From Hexactinellida sp. DTS-2022 (lineage: Eukaryota > Porifera > Hexactinellida): a DNA stretch of 64,000 bases. The stretch lies in assembly GCA_028753945.1 (NCBI GenBank), contig JAPNXP010000010.1:4839042-4903041 (forward strand), read 5' to 3'. Shown piece after piece: positions 22,101-27,948 of this stretch. Under the pieces are notes generated by a model. That model did not search any database and was not told the DNA's origin. It saw only the letters and a program-made list of their open reading frames with translations. The translations under genes and the position numbers were made by a program. How positions within the stretch are numbered: position 1 is the stretch's first letter; each line of letters starts with the position of its first letter.

Positions 22101-23200
22101 GTCACCAGAGGGTATAATTACAGAAGTCAGGTGTAACAAGACTAGAATGTACGACAGATCATCTAACTACATTCGCTGTATTAGTATCTCCCTTCAGGAT
22201 AGGGGATAGAGATAAAGTGTTGGAATTAAGCTTGGATGTAATAAGTTATTTATTACTATCGATCTCTGTGCTGTTTCTATCAACTTCTCTTGTTGTTTTC
22301 ATGATTTCAGGGAAATATTTCTTCTTGGTTGATGTAAACATATTACACTATAACTATACGCTAGTTCTATTGCTAGCTTTCATTAGTTTCATATTTGGAA
22401 TTGATCTGGCTACAAGTGTTTCTTGGGTCTGCATAGCGATAGCATTCCTTCTCCACTTCCTCTGGACTAACGTGTTCATGTCATCTCTCTCAATTGCGAT
22501 ACTCGTGTTCTACTCTATTTGGGTAGTTGGCTTGAAACACACAGCTAGGAACCTGTCTCGGTATTTAATTCCTATTAGTTGGTGTGTCTCTTTAGTTTGG
22601 GCTGCAATTTGGCTTATTTTTGGTCTGATGCAGGATGTATATCTCGACTTAGATAAAGAAGTTAATCCGTGTGATTCTAACCAGATTAGAAATAAATCCA
22701 TTTGCTTTCTAAGCGCACAGAAGTTGGTTTGGTCATTCCTGGTTCCACTATTCGTAATCCTTTTAATTAACTCAACACTGCTTATCCTATCCCTATATAG
22801 AATTAGATTAGCACTGAAGAGACAGGATGAATCAGAAGGGGAGTTGAAAATACTGCGAAAAGTTGCTCTTGGAGGTGTTAGTTTACTTCCAGCACTCAGT
22901 CTGTTTTTCATTTTTTCATTGCCACTGGCATTTTCTGAGTTATACAAAGATATTATTCCTTTGTACACAATATTTGAATTGATTTATGTTATTTTTACTG
23001 CGCCACTTGGGGTAGTTCACTTCTTTCTTATAACCTGCCGATTGAGAGAATCGAAGGTTGCATTGTTATGGAATGCCAAGAATTCTTCCCAACTTCCTAA
23101 TTCGTCTGAGGTGACAGATAGTACACAAACGAATAATTTCGTTTACCGGCTTAAACTTAACATAACTCGGAAGAATATTGAGGATAATATATCCTTTTAG
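3771..23200 (+). CDS. Adhesion-type GPCR with three C-type lectin-like domains (twelve exons, signal exon not resolved)
   Basis: Exons: 3771-4136, 4689-5093, 7823-8212, 8273-8386, 9084-9140, 9208-9269, 9353-9388, 9442-9547, 17631-17720, 17979-18036, 18104-18194, 22124-23200. Every junction is GT-AG, all phases match, and the sum gives 951 codons with the stop, which supports the model. Order: CTLD1, a divergent CTLD2, CTLD3, Ser/Thr/Asn-rich stalk, GAIN-like region, GPS-like ECTTDHLTTFAVLV, seven membrane helices, short cytoplasmic tail. Adhesion GPCRs cut themselves at the GPS (HL|T or HL|S) and signal through a tethered peptide; lectin domains bind sugars or proteins outside the cell. Seen: DHLTTF at the expected place. 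Odd: the usual upstream GPS tryptophans and first cysteine are not visible, so cleavage is uncertain. The first exon is missing from the model. Introns, especially 9548-17630 and 18195-22123, are full of transposons. Confidence 0.8.
4137..4688 (+). repeat. Intron with a degenerate repeat rich in GACCCAT/ATGGGTC
   Basis: The intron carries repeated GACCCAT and ATGGGTC words at 4236-4330 and 4500-4575 in opposing orientation (CCATGGGTCAAC on the left, ACATGGTCAAC on the right). This looks like an old inverted-repeat MITE. No target duplication is clear and no coding is seen. Confidence 0.4.
4689..5093 (+). CDS. GPCR exon: divergent C-type lectin-like domain 2
   Basis: Acceptor ATATTTAG ends at 4688 and donor GTTAGT starts at 5094; phase 1 at both ends. 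The exon starts with an acidic linker (TETETEDPLS), followed by NCRARTANTIIRKGNCYRRIG, like the opening of a CTLD, and ends CEISINVYNYICKSG. The central WIGL core is absent. It is either a strongly diverged CTLD or a different cysteine-bearing module. The uninterrupted frame and matching phases show that it is coding. Confidence 0.7.
5094..5645 (+). other. Intron sequence without recognisable features
   Basis: AT-rich. Two short overlapping open frames near 5440-5677 have no recognisable motif, and I regard them as chance. The stretch belongs to the 2.7-kb intron between CTLD2 and CTLD3. Confidence 0.5.
5646..5987 (-). repeat. Dispersed repeat R2, copy A
   Basis: The reverse complement matches 15297-15640 over its whole length, with shared blocks such as ATTTGAAATCGG, TTTCTCCCCCTTTCCCGT, ACAAATTATAT and TTTATTTGTCAGTTAAAT. 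Copy A ends where Helitron-like element H1 begins. No coding potential or target duplication was found, and its class is unknown. Confidence 0.65.
5988..7466 (-). mobile_element. Helitron-like non-autonomous element H1
   Basis: In its own orientation (minus strand) it starts TCTATATTATTAAA at 7466, followed by a (GTTT)n tract and a block rich in TCCGGATTG and GATGGGGG. It ends at 5988 with GACCGAGACCGAAGGGCTCG. An A precedes and a T follows it, as at other copies, and there is no target duplication. The 3' part carries paired GCxGC and GGTCGC palindromes, here partly decayed. No Rep/helicase gene is present. A 142-bp minisatellite fills most of the body (separate entry). It lies inside the GPCR intron. 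Confidence 0.7.
6120..7345 (+). repeat. Minisatellite of about nine 142-bp units inside H1
   Basis: The unit contains AAATGCGAAATTCGTGTT, CATACTTGTTTACC, ATAATACCCGTTGAAAGC, TAACTTCTAGGTTGATTTTG and a variable (CAA)n stretch. Unit starts fall near 6160, 6297, 6440, 6582, 6724, 6866, 7013, 7155 and 7297. Neighbouring units alternate between CAGCAT and TAGCAT variants, which suggests two-unit duplications. Single units occur in the other Helitron-like copies (15900-16040, 16975-17190, 26210-26580). Confidence 0.85.
7493..7740 (-). mobile_element. Helitron-like fragment H2
   Basis: A short copy: 3' end (minus strand) GACCGAAGGGCTCG next to a T at 7493, 5' end TATTATTAAACTCG near 7740. With its outer flank (7467-7492) it is an inverted copy of H3 plus that element's flank (9864-10150), so the two come from duplication of a segment rather than from two insertions. 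Confidence 0.6.
7823..8212 (+). CDS. GPCR exon: C-type lectin-like domain 3
   Basis: Acceptor TATTTTGTAG ends at 7822 and donor GTAAGT starts at 8213; phase 1 at both ends. The best-conserved lectin domain of the three: RCYWSFAANRDWNGAESGC, then GGHLVEI, FWIGIEY (WIG core), SPQWRSG, and C-x-VIDRYGIWVYFFCNRTFSFICE. The four canonical cysteines are present. No EPN or QPD is seen, so the ligand may be protein. Confidence 0.85.
8273..8386 (+). CDS. GPCR exon: Ser/Thr-rich stalk, part 1
   Basis: Acceptor TTAATTCAG ends at 8272 and donor GTAAGT starts at 8387. It encodes a Ser/Thr-rich linker (ASTTAYSSTVLPTNLTTVSQ) with N-glycosylation sequons NLT and NTT. Phase 1 at both ends, so it behaves as a symmetric module between the lectin domains and the GAIN region. 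Confidence 0.75.
8387..9083 (+). other. Intron, no further features seen
   Basis: AT-rich intron between two stalk exons. I see no inverted-repeat element, no long open frame and no similarity to the other repeats of the window. Confidence 0.5.
9084..9140 (+). CDS. GPCR exon: Ser/Thr-rich stalk, part 2
   Basis: Acceptor CATTTAG ends at 9083 and donor GTAAGT at 9141. Encodes VSSSPTSSSSYVTNSTVN, a mucin-like stalk with sequon NST. Phase 1 at both ends. Confidence 0.7.
9208..9269 (+). CDS. GPCR exon: start of the GAIN-like region
   Basis: Acceptor CTTTAATAG ends at 9207 and donor GTGAGT at 9270. Encodes YPIECSNWNEVLEDACNFFF. Starts in phase 1, ends in phase 0. Confidence 0.65.
9353..9388 (+). 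CDS. GPCR micro-exon (36 bp)
   Basis: Acceptor CTTTTTCTGTAG ends at 9352 and donor GTAAGT starts at 9389. Twelve codons (DIITSSNNTRAG), phase 0 at both ends, with a sequon NNT. Too short for simple open-frame searches but flanked by good splice sites. Confidence 0.6.
9442..9547 (+). CDS. GPCR exon: helical part of the GAIN-like region
   Basis: Acceptor TCATTTAG ends at 9441 and donor GTAAAT at 9548. Encodes VDLLMMREDKLNKLIPNIIE and on to STEL, suited to the helical subdomain of GAIN. Ends in phase 1; the following intron is 8 kb and contains the Ginger element and six Helitron-like pieces. Confidence 0.65.
9864..10123 (+). mobile_element. Helitron-like element H3 (short)
   Basis: Begins TCTGTATTATTTAATCTCG after an A and ends CCGAAGGGCTCG before a T, with paired GGCCG / CGTCGCAAAGCGACC palindromes near the 3' end. 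It is 260 bp with no gene. See H2 for its inverted duplicate. Confidence 0.65.
10151..10346. mobile_element. hAT-like MITE (CAAGGTTGAAAC family), copy 1
   Basis: The right end is GTTTCAACCTTG and the left end the decayed CAAGTTGAAAC. Flanks GTATATAT and CTATATAT match at 7 of 8 bases, as expected of a hAT duplication. The interior is built from repeated ACCGAATATC/CAGTATTCGG words. A second, inverted copy is at 30500-30715. Confidence 0.55.
10356..10792 (+). repeat. Left inverted end of the Ginger-like element, with minisatellite
   Basis: Pairs with 14811-15295. The outer 150 bases contain repeated GGTGTGCGTGCACGTACACC words, each nearly self-complementary and separated by ACCAACTTATTGG-type words. 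The right arm has one more copy of this motif, which explains its extra 48 bases. The inner part is unique and almost identical between arms. Confidence 0.85.
11990..13352 (-). mobile_element. Helitron-like non-autonomous element H4
   Basis: On the minus strand it starts TCTGTATATTAAAAGC at 13352 and ends CCGAAGGGCTCG at 11990, with A before and T after. Three GCGAAGC mini-hairpins lie in the last 130 bases (near 12011, 12039, 12098), each inside a longer palindrome, and a 105-bp palindrome is central. The whole length is matched in the opposite orientation by H8 (58773-59943). It lies in the intron of the Ginger gene, where splicing could remove it. Confidence 0.75.
12524..12628. repeat. 105-bp near-perfect palindrome inside H4
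   Basis: Arms run from CCTGGATTTAATCTCTGC to GCAGAGGTTAAATCCAGG around the loop GACCGC-TTC-GCGGTC; only a few positions in about 50 pairs do not match. The same structure stands in H8 at 59410-59513. Such a DNA would extrude as a cruciform or fold as a single strand. Confidence 0.85.
14811..15295 (-). repeat. Right inverted end of the Ginger-like element
   Basis: Reverse complement of 10356-10792, ending GCTTCCACACTGCAACA and followed by TATG. The outer minisatellite has four GTGTACGTGCACGCACACC-like words, one more than in the left arm. Confidence 0.85.
15300..15742 (+). repeat. Dispersed repeat R2, copy B
   Basis: Related to 5646-5987 in opposite orientation. It contains its own inverted repeat: 15565-15625 (AGAGATATAATTATT... 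GATTATGGAGAAATTAATC) pairs with about 15670-15731. It adjoins the Ginger target site on the left and H5 on the right. No coding is seen. Confidence 0.6.
15743..17329 (-). mobile_element. Helitron-like element H5, split by H6
   Basis: The 3' end (minus strand) is at 15743 and the 5' end TCTATATTATTAAATCTCG at 17329, next to a CA/GTTT microsatellite. Its minisatellite unit is interrupted at 16042/16974 by H6: AAATATTCA before and TATTATAAATTT after join exactly into the sequence seen in intact units (AAATATTCATATTATAAATT), so the insertion neither added nor lost bases. Confidence 0.75.
16043..16973 (+). mobile_element. Helitron-like element H6, nested in H5
   Basis: 931 bp, from TCTATATATTAAAAGAGG to GACCGAAGGGCTCG, inserted between an A and a T with no duplication; the empty site is known from H5's own repeats. 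The last 120 bases hold three GCGAAGC mini-hairpins (near 16862, 16914, 16946) inside the longer palindromes GGCCGCGAAGCGGCC, AAGGTCGCGAAGCGACCTT and GTCGCGAAGCGAC, plus the terminal CGAGACCGAAGGGCTCG stem-loop. No open frame of note. Confidence 0.8.
17631..17720 (+). CDS. GPCR exon: GAIN-like region
   Basis: Acceptor GTTTATGTAG ends at 17630 and donor GTATTA starts at 17721. Encodes VLVIARVSGENLTKIPAGIN and on to VESDSFQ, typical of the beta-sandwich of GAIN; sequon NLT. Phase 1 at both ends, matching the exon 8 kb upstream. Confidence 0.7.
17748..17894. mobile_element. hAT-like MITE (CAGKGCCGTAGCCAC ends)
   Basis: Inverted ends CAGTGCCGTAGCCAC and GTGGCTACGGCCCTG. The flanks share only CATAG, so the target duplication has decayed. 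The inside holds repeated AGTGGTCAGGTT words. Located in a GPCR intron. Confidence 0.65.
17979..18036 (+). CDS. GPCR exon: GAIN-like region
   Basis: Acceptor TCGAATCTAG ends at 17978 and donor GTAAGT starts at 18037. Encodes GNTTLLILITSFINENLQYS, a beta-strand pair. Starts in phase 1, ends in phase 2. Confidence 0.7.
18104..18194 (+). CDS. GPCR exon: GAIN-like region
   Basis: Acceptor TTTCTAAATTAG ends at 18103 and donor GTAAGT starts at 18195. Encodes SIITDQITIVATSNLTGQLK and on to IVFKIQTDKNY. The SNLTG-LKIVFKI strand is the type that precedes the GPS. Starts in phase 2, ends in phase 0. Confidence 0.7.
18195..19308 (+). other. GPCR intron, mostly featureless
   Basis: AT-rich. A palindrome-flanked stretch around 18633-19010 (ACCCTCGCTA on the left, TAGCGAGGTTTACCC on the right) looks like a worn Tigger-type MITE. 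A good acceptor at 18558-18566 (TTCTTCCTCAG) could start a small exon, but the following frame gives no GPS-like sequence. Nothing else is seen. Confidence 0.4.
19309..19497. mobile_element. Tigger/pogo-like MITE, TA duplication
   Basis: 189 bp between TA dinucleotides, ends TACAGTCAACTCCGCTTAAT and its inverse ATTAAGCGGAGTTGACTGTA. Inside, GATTAAGCGGAGAAACCGAT occurs twice. Ends starting CAGT with a TA target are typical of the pogo/Tigger group of Tc1/mariner. Confidence 0.8.
19506..19962. mobile_element. hAT-like element (CAGGGTTRCCAACC ends)
   Basis: Ends CAGGGTTACCAACC and GGTTGGCAACCCTG; both flanks begin or end CATATAT (7 bases). The body repeats CTCCCGCTTTTTTG near both ends. No gene, so it is non-autonomous. 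Confidence 0.6.
20284..21052. mobile_element. hAT-like element with perfect 8-bp duplication
   Basis: Flanked by TTATATAC at 20276-20283 and 21053-21060. Ends are CATAGACGTAG and CTGGCTACGCCTATG, of the widespread CATAGGCGTAGCCAG type. It carries a nested element (20419-20801) and a short decayed open stretch near 20890-20980 (MKRTIKDFWDN...). No catalytic region is recognisable. Confidence 0.75.
20419..20801. mobile_element. MITE nested in the hAT-like element, TA target
   Basis: Inverted ends CCTTATTATAGGAAATTAAC and its counterpart GTTAATATCCTATAATAAGG, between TA dinucleotides. The interior repeats CGCGTTAATTTCATG several times in both orientations. Class not certain (Tc1/mariner-like by target). 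Confidence 0.65.
21075..21635. repeat. Short repeats of GGACCAAATATTTCAGAC type
   Basis: Words such as GACCAAATATTTCAGAC and its reverse GTCTGAAATATTTGGTC recur at 21112-21270 and 21560-21620 in both orientations around a unique middle. Probably an inverted-repeat element whose ends I cannot fix. Confidence 0.4.
21748..21935. mobile_element. Tigger/pogo-like MITE, TA duplication
   Basis: 188 bp, ends TACAGTCGAAACCGGTTT and AAACCGGTTTCGACTGTA, each beginning or ending with the duplicated TA. A different subfamily from the 19309 copy. It stands in the last GPCR intron, just before the seven-helix exon. Confidence 0.8.
22124..23200 (+). CDS. GPCR last exon: GPS-like motif and seven-transmembrane domain
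   Basis: Acceptor GGTATAATTACAG ends at 22123; joined in phase 0 to the exon ending 18194. It begins KSGVTRLECTTDHLTTFAVL, where C-T-T-D-HLT-T-F resembles the end of a GPS just before the first helix. Seven hydrophobic segments follow, with ISYLLLSISVLFLSTSLVVF as helix 1, VSWVCIAIAFLLHFLWTNVF as helix 3 (the Cys of the conserved bridge), YLIPISWCVSLVWAAIWLIF as helix 4, SICFL in the second outer loop (partner Cys), and helix 7 ending VVHFFLITCRL. The 55-residue tail is Ser/Asn-rich. The pattern is that of adhesion (B2) receptors. An alternative acceptor at 22094 would hit a stop. Confidence 0.8.
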   Translation, partial: KSGVTRLECTTDHLTTFAVLVSPFRIGDRDKVLELSLDVISYLLLSISVLFLSTSLVVFMISGKYFFLVDVNILHYNYTLVLLLAFISFIFGIDLATSVSWVCIAIAFLLHFLWTNVFMSSLSIAILVFYSIWVVGLKHTARNLSRYLIPISWCVSLVWAAIWLIFGLMQDVYLDLDKEVNPCDSNQIRNKSICFLSAQKLVWSFLVPLFVILLINSTLLILSLYRIRLALKRQDESEGELKILRKVALGGVSLLPALSLFFIFSLPLAFSELYKDIIPLYTIFELIYVIFTAPLGVVHFFLITCRLRESKVALLWNAKNSSQLPNSSEVTDSTQTNNFVYRLKLNITRKNIEDNISF

Positions 23201-24159
23201 TGGATTGATTGAAAAAGTGTAATGTTTTTTCTCTGATGTGTATAGTTGAATTTGTGATCTACTTTTTGTACCAATCATTAATGCATTATAGATATAGTCT
23301 ATAATACTTGCTTAGTATTTTCACTTAAATCTACTTTGTATATTCAGTGGCTTAGGTAAGGAACGAAACTTGGGACATAACAATAATTTTTGTGCCAAGA
23401 AAATTTTCCAATTGGTAGGGAAATGGGAATTAGAATCTTTCGATCCGGATTTCGATCATTTTTTGAGGATCGTGGTCGGATCGTAGATCCTTTTAAAAAC
23501 TAGAATCGTGATCAGGAATTGTTGAGTTTCTAGAACGATGCCAATCCTTTTTTGGATTAATACAGGCGAATTTTCACTTATTATACCAAATTAACTTCCG
23601 CTTAATTGAAGATGGACAGAATAATTAGGGCTAAAACGACTCAACAAACGAACCTTTTTCTAAAGGAACGAATATTCAAATATTCGTTCGTTTTAATGGC
23701 CAAGCATTTAATAAAATTTAAGTCTCAAAATATATTTTGGAAATTTTTTGTTTAAATGTTACAATAATTTAATCATAGTTACAAAGCGTGTTTATCTAAG
23801 TATATACAGTGGAGTTGTTTATTAGCAACATTGCTCTATTAGCAACTAATTTTAAAGTCCCGACCGAAAGTATGAGGAATTCTATGCAGTAAGTTTCCCT
23901 ATTAGCAACTCGCTTAATAGCAATATTCGTTTAATAGCAACCTATTTCTGGTCCCAAGGATAGATCTGTTCCCCTATAAGCAACTAATATATATAGTATT
24001 AATTAACGCTAGTGCACTCTTAAATTTTGCCATTGTTGAACAATTTATTTTAGCGGCAATTTTTTCCAATTCTTAATCAGGGATCTGAGATGGATCATAC
24101 TTTACCCTTGGAAGTTTTTTGGCGCGCTTTCTGATAATTATTCTTGGTGTTCTAAGCGT
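23201..24159 (+). other. Region downstream of the GPCR gene; one Tigger-like fragment
   Basis: No clear AATAAA poly(A) signal follows the stop. At 23809-23990 TACAGTGGAGTTGTTTATTA and repeated ATTAGCAAC words resemble one end of a Tigger-type element; the other end is missing. Otherwise AT-rich with no open frame that looks coding. Confidence 0.45.
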
Positions 24160-24731
24160 TTTAGGCCTGCAGCCATGGCCTACTTAATATACGGCCGTGT
24201 ATGTCACCGAGAAGGCCAAAAAAATAGAAGGCCAGTTTATAAATTTAATTCTAGGATAAACTACGCCTCCTATTGTAATTATTTGGGTTGTATATGGGGT
24301 AATCAACCATTGCGAGTTCAATGGAACCACTTTTGAGAATCTCAGATTTGTGTTTTAGCATGTTTAGGCGCCATTTCATGGTGACGGTAACAATTTATGG
24401 TAAAATGAATACTTTTTCAAATATCATAAATTTCATTTTCTTCACACTTTCTGATAATTTTATAACTGGAATACTAAAATAGGGACTTATTTCACACTCC
24501 CAAGGCTACAAAATCACAAAATGGCGACATTCTAAAAATTCTAAAATTTATAAAACAACCACATGCTAAAATACAAGTAGTATCCGAGTTACAACTTACT
24601 ATTTGCGTCCATAAAAGTTGTATAATTGCTGGTTTATATCTAATCATTCTCATTATATATTCGGAAATGTATACTAAGCATATTAGCAAAATATTTTCAT
24701 TTTCTCGTAGTTCTTTTAGACTCGAATTGTA

Positions 24732-24835
24732 TACAGTAAAACCTCCCAAAGCGGCACCTCCGAGTAGCGGCAACCTCCGAGAAGCGGCACAAATTTATTC
24801 TCCCGATGGGTCCCGCTTTGGGAGGTTTACCTGTA
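24732..24835. mobile_element. Tigger/pogo-like MITE (TACAGTAAAACCTCC)
   Basis: Between TA dinucleotides, ends TACAGTAAAACCTCCCAAAG and CTTTGGGAGGTTTACCTGTA. The adjacent GCAACCTCCGAGTAGCGG motif inside is repeated again just outside at 24840-24875, so the element or its neighbour has been partly duplicated. Confidence 0.65.
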
Positions 24836-25040
24836 CGAGCAACCTCCGAGTAGCGGCAACCTCCGAGAAGCGGCACAAAATCATCTCCCTCTCTCCTGTA
24901 TATAGTATATTTGTGGTGTGAGACTGAGGCAGACAGACTAAATTATTTATCTATTTATTTAATTAATTAATTTATTTATTTAATTTTATTTATTTTATTT
25001 ATTTTATTATTTTATTATTTTATATTATTTATTTATAATT

Positions 25041-25244
25041 TAGGGCTTTACATAAATCATTGATTTTATTTTAAATCAAAATCATTCAAAAATTCGTGAT
25101 GTAAAAATCAATCAAAATCAAATCATTCAAAATGTGAGATTGAAAAAATAAATCATCAAATAATTGAATGTTACCCAAAGATCAATCATAAATCATTGAT
25201 TTGATTTGAACAAAAATCATCAAAATGATTTATGTAAAGCCCTG
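25041..25244. mobile_element. hAT-like MITE (AGGGCTTTACATAAATCATT ends)
   Basis: Ends AGGGCTTTACATAAATCATT and AATGATTTATGTAAAGCCCT are perfect inverses over 20 bases. The interior repeats AAATCATTGATTT and AAATCAATCAAAATC words. No clean target duplication. Confidence 0.6.
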
Positions 25245-25563
25245 GCTGGTGTCATCAATAAATGGCGCCTAAACAGAATAACCAAAAATCTGAGATTCTC
25301 AAAAGTGGTTCCATTGAACTCGCAATGGTTGATTACCCCATATACAAGCAAAATAATAACAATAGGAGGCATAGTTTATCCTAGAATTAAATTCATAAAC
25401 TGGCCTTCGATTTTTTTGGCCTTCTCGGTGACATACACGGCCGTATATTAAGTAGGCCATGCTGCAGCCTAAGAATTTCGCCGAAATTCAGCACGTTAAG
25501 AGGGTCTGAAATCCTGCAATAGCTTATATTGTATTCCAAAATCGAAATATTCGTGCTTTACAG

Positions 25564-25760
25564 CAGGGTTATTTTTAAGGTTGAGACCTTGATGTAACTC
25601 AGCGCGGCCTTAGTGAAACTCAACACTACAGCGGCCGCGGCCGACCCATAATTGTGGTGCAACTCAACACTGCACAGGCCTAGGCCGACCCGAATCGTGG
25701 TGTAACTCCAAAATATCTTGGTGCAAAATTTACACCAAGATCGGCCTTAAAAAAACCCTG
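25564..25760. mobile_element. hAT-like MITE with 8-bp duplication
   Basis: Ends CAGGGTTATTTTTAAGG and CCTTAAAAAAACCCTG, flanked by CTTTACAG and CTCTACAG (7 of 8). It contains two GGCCGACCC words and a local AATATCTTGGTG / CACCAAGAT hairpin. Confidence 0.75.
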
Positions 25761-26031
25761 CTCTACAGGTAAAAAATATATGTTAACGTCGAAAAATCTA
25801 AAATATATCAAATTTAGGGAAATTTGGGGCATATAGGTAATAACTTATAATATATCATATCACTGGGCTTCATTTAGGGGATGGCGATGGTAATAATTCG
25901 CCATCCCTTGCACCCCTACCTTACAACGTGCTTCCGCGCGGGGTCATATCCTCGCCATCCCTTATTCCTGAAAACCATAATTTTGCCATCCCTTAAGTCA
26001 ATGTCTAAATAGGAGCCTGTATCATATCATA

Positions 26032-26049
26032 TCTATATTATTAAAACTC

Positions 26050-26084
<35 letters not shown>

Positions 26085-26380
26085 TTTGTTTGTCCGGATT
26101 GTATTAAAGTGATGGGGGATAAGAAACCGCATTTATAATTTTGATAGAAACTGACTTCTAAATGTTATAATATGTAAACAATTGTTATAATAGGTAAACA
26201 AGTATGCTGATCACGAATTTCGCATTTACAAATTTTTAATGTAAATAATTATTGTTGTTGTTTACAAAAATAGGTTATTGAAAATTCAAAATCAACCTAG
26301 AAGTAGCTTTCAACGGGTATTATAGGTAAACAAGTATGCTGAACACGAATTTCGCGTTTATAAAATTAAAATATGAATAG

Positions 26381-26415
<35 letters not shown>

Positions 26416-26717
26416 ACACAAATAGGTAAAGAAATTAATGGGAATTCAAAATCAACCTAGAAGTTAGCATTCAAGGGGTATTATAGGTAAACAAGTATGC
26501 TGAACACGATTTTGGCATTTATAAAATTCTAATATGAGTATTTGTTGTTGTTATTGTTTACACAAATAGGTAAACAAATTAATGAAAATTCAAAATCATA
26601 ACGTCCCTTTCTACCATTTCCATGGTAGAAAGTGTGAGGAGTAAGGCTGCACAGCGGCCGTTAACTTGAGGTGCGTAGTACCGATCTGTCGCAAAGCGAC
26701 CGAGACCGAAGGGCTCG
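26032..26717 (+). mobile_element. Helitron-like element H7
   Basis: Starts TCTATATTATTAAAACTCG after an A, followed by a (GT)n/(GTTT)n tract, GTCCGGATTG and GATGGGGG; ends GACCGAGACCGAAGGGCTCG before a T. It has three minisatellite units of the H1 type with a long (GTT)n run. 686 bp, no gene. Confidence 0.75.
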
Positions 26718-26800
26718 TATATCTATAAAGCTAGGGCAGTATACTGTGATTATATATTACTAGTTCGCTTTGCATGCTAGGTCGCTTCGCGGCAGAACAC

Positions 26801-26837
26801 AACCACACACCAACCGCGAAGCGGTTGGTGTGTGGTT
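26801..26837. repeat. Perfect 17-bp-stem palindrome with GAA loop
   Basis: AACCACACACCAACCGC, loop GAA, then the exact inverse. The core is GCGAAGC, the same mini-hairpin as in the Helitron-like 3' ends; another (GGTCGCTTCGCGGC) lies 20 bases upstream. A worn copy of the same stretch is at 60840-60870. Confidence 0.85.
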
Positions 26838-26840
26838 TAA

Positions 26841-27643
26841 TAAGGGCATCCTGTACTGATATTTTGACACCCGACGACCTAATGTTTTTATTGCGTTTTT
26901 GGATAGTACTAAGATATCCCTGAAAATATTAGAGTTCTACTATGTATTTATCCCTAGTTATGAACTAGACAATGTCAATATAGGCCTAATCCATACTAGC
27001 CAAGGAATGACAAAAAAAATTTATGTTAGTTTTAGCGCAAAACATGTCAATTATAAATTATACCTGAGTCAATACTCAATGTTTTAAATCAGACCTAAAT
27101 ATGCTTTTTCTTTAATCTACTCTATGTTATTGTCATTTTTGTGAAATTCGTCAAAAAAACCCCACTTTTTTTCATTAAAAGTTTACTAATTCAATTTTTT
27201 TGTATTACAATGCCAAAACAACTGCGATTTAAAATATGCGCCTACATTTACAGAGCATTTAAAAAAAAGTTTGACTTTCTAGAATAAATATTCTCTTTTT
27301 TACACCATTCTGCCCAAAGTGTCTTTTTGGCAAAATTTTCGAATTTAGAAATGACGTAATAGCATCGTTTCTTCTGCAAAATAATTAAAATAAAGACAAT
27401 TACTGTGAAGAAATAGTGTTCTAATAATATGTTCAAAATTTCAAAAAGATTCAACAATTTTGAAAAATTTCCATATTTGGGAGATTACGTCATATTTTAT
27501 TAAAAAACACCATCTTTATTGAAAATTAAGAAGAAAAAAATCATAGAAGTCATTCTCTACATCATCTAGAGTATTCCTAGTAGTAAATTATGCAATTCTG
27601 AGATTCACCATATTTGCCCGAATATCAGTACAGGATACCCTTA
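26841..27643. mobile_element. TTAA-flanked inverted-repeat element (piggyBac-like target)
   Basis: TTAA stands on both sides (26837-26840, 27644-27647). The ends TAAGGGCATCCTGTACTGAT and ATCAGTACAGGATACCCTTA differ at one base. The paralogous stretch at 60835-60960 has the flanks (GGTTGGTGTGTGGTTTA and AGCGTAA) without the 803-bp insert. No transposase is recognised: the open stretches inside are AT-rich and unconvincing. TTAA targets are typical of piggyBac. Confidence 0.65.
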
Positions 27644-27948
27644 TTAAATGGATTATAAAGCGTAAATAGGCCTAAATAGTCAAATTTACCAATGTGAAAT
27701 TTAGTGATTAAGTCATCATGCGATAATGATTAAGCATAGTGGCAATCTGTCCGCATCATTAATGTACATGTTCCATTAAATTTTCATATTTTTATCTCTT
27801 AGAGGGCGCGAATTATGTGCGATTTAAATTTTAGGGTTCTCGAAATGTGACAATGACGTAATAACTTGTCGAGGTGTGAGAAATTTTGAGTGGAAACCTC
27901 AACTTGTTGGCGGGTGCCAAAAGTTACCCCTACATAATAGTACATATA
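27644..27948 (+). repeat. Dispersed repeat shared with 60885-61010
   Basis: AGCGTAAATAGG, GATTAAGTCATCATGCG, TAATGATTAAGCAT and CCGCATCATTAA recur in order at 60890-61010. The remainder to 27948 shows nothing recognisable. Confidence 0.5.

Larger units (their letters stand above)
24160..25470. repeat. Large inverted repeat (about 215-bp arms) with nested MITEs
   Basis: Arms at about 24160-24376 and 25256-25470 match as inverses: ATGGCCTACTTAATATACGG / CCGTATATTAAGTAGGCCAT, GAGTTCAATGGAACCACTTT and its inverse, and GGCGCC at the inner edge. The spacer holds a Tigger-like MITE, a TTTA microsatellite and a hAT-like MITE. No transposase is seen; it may be a foldback element or an inverted duplication. 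Confidence 0.65.

Noticed and set aside
22095-22123. Alternative start of the last GPCR exon at 22095, reading SWSPEGIITEV in another frame
   Set aside because: It recalls a GPS WS-x-EG segment, but the frame does not continue into ECTTDHLTTF without a one-base shift. Kept only as a possible sequencing or assembly error.
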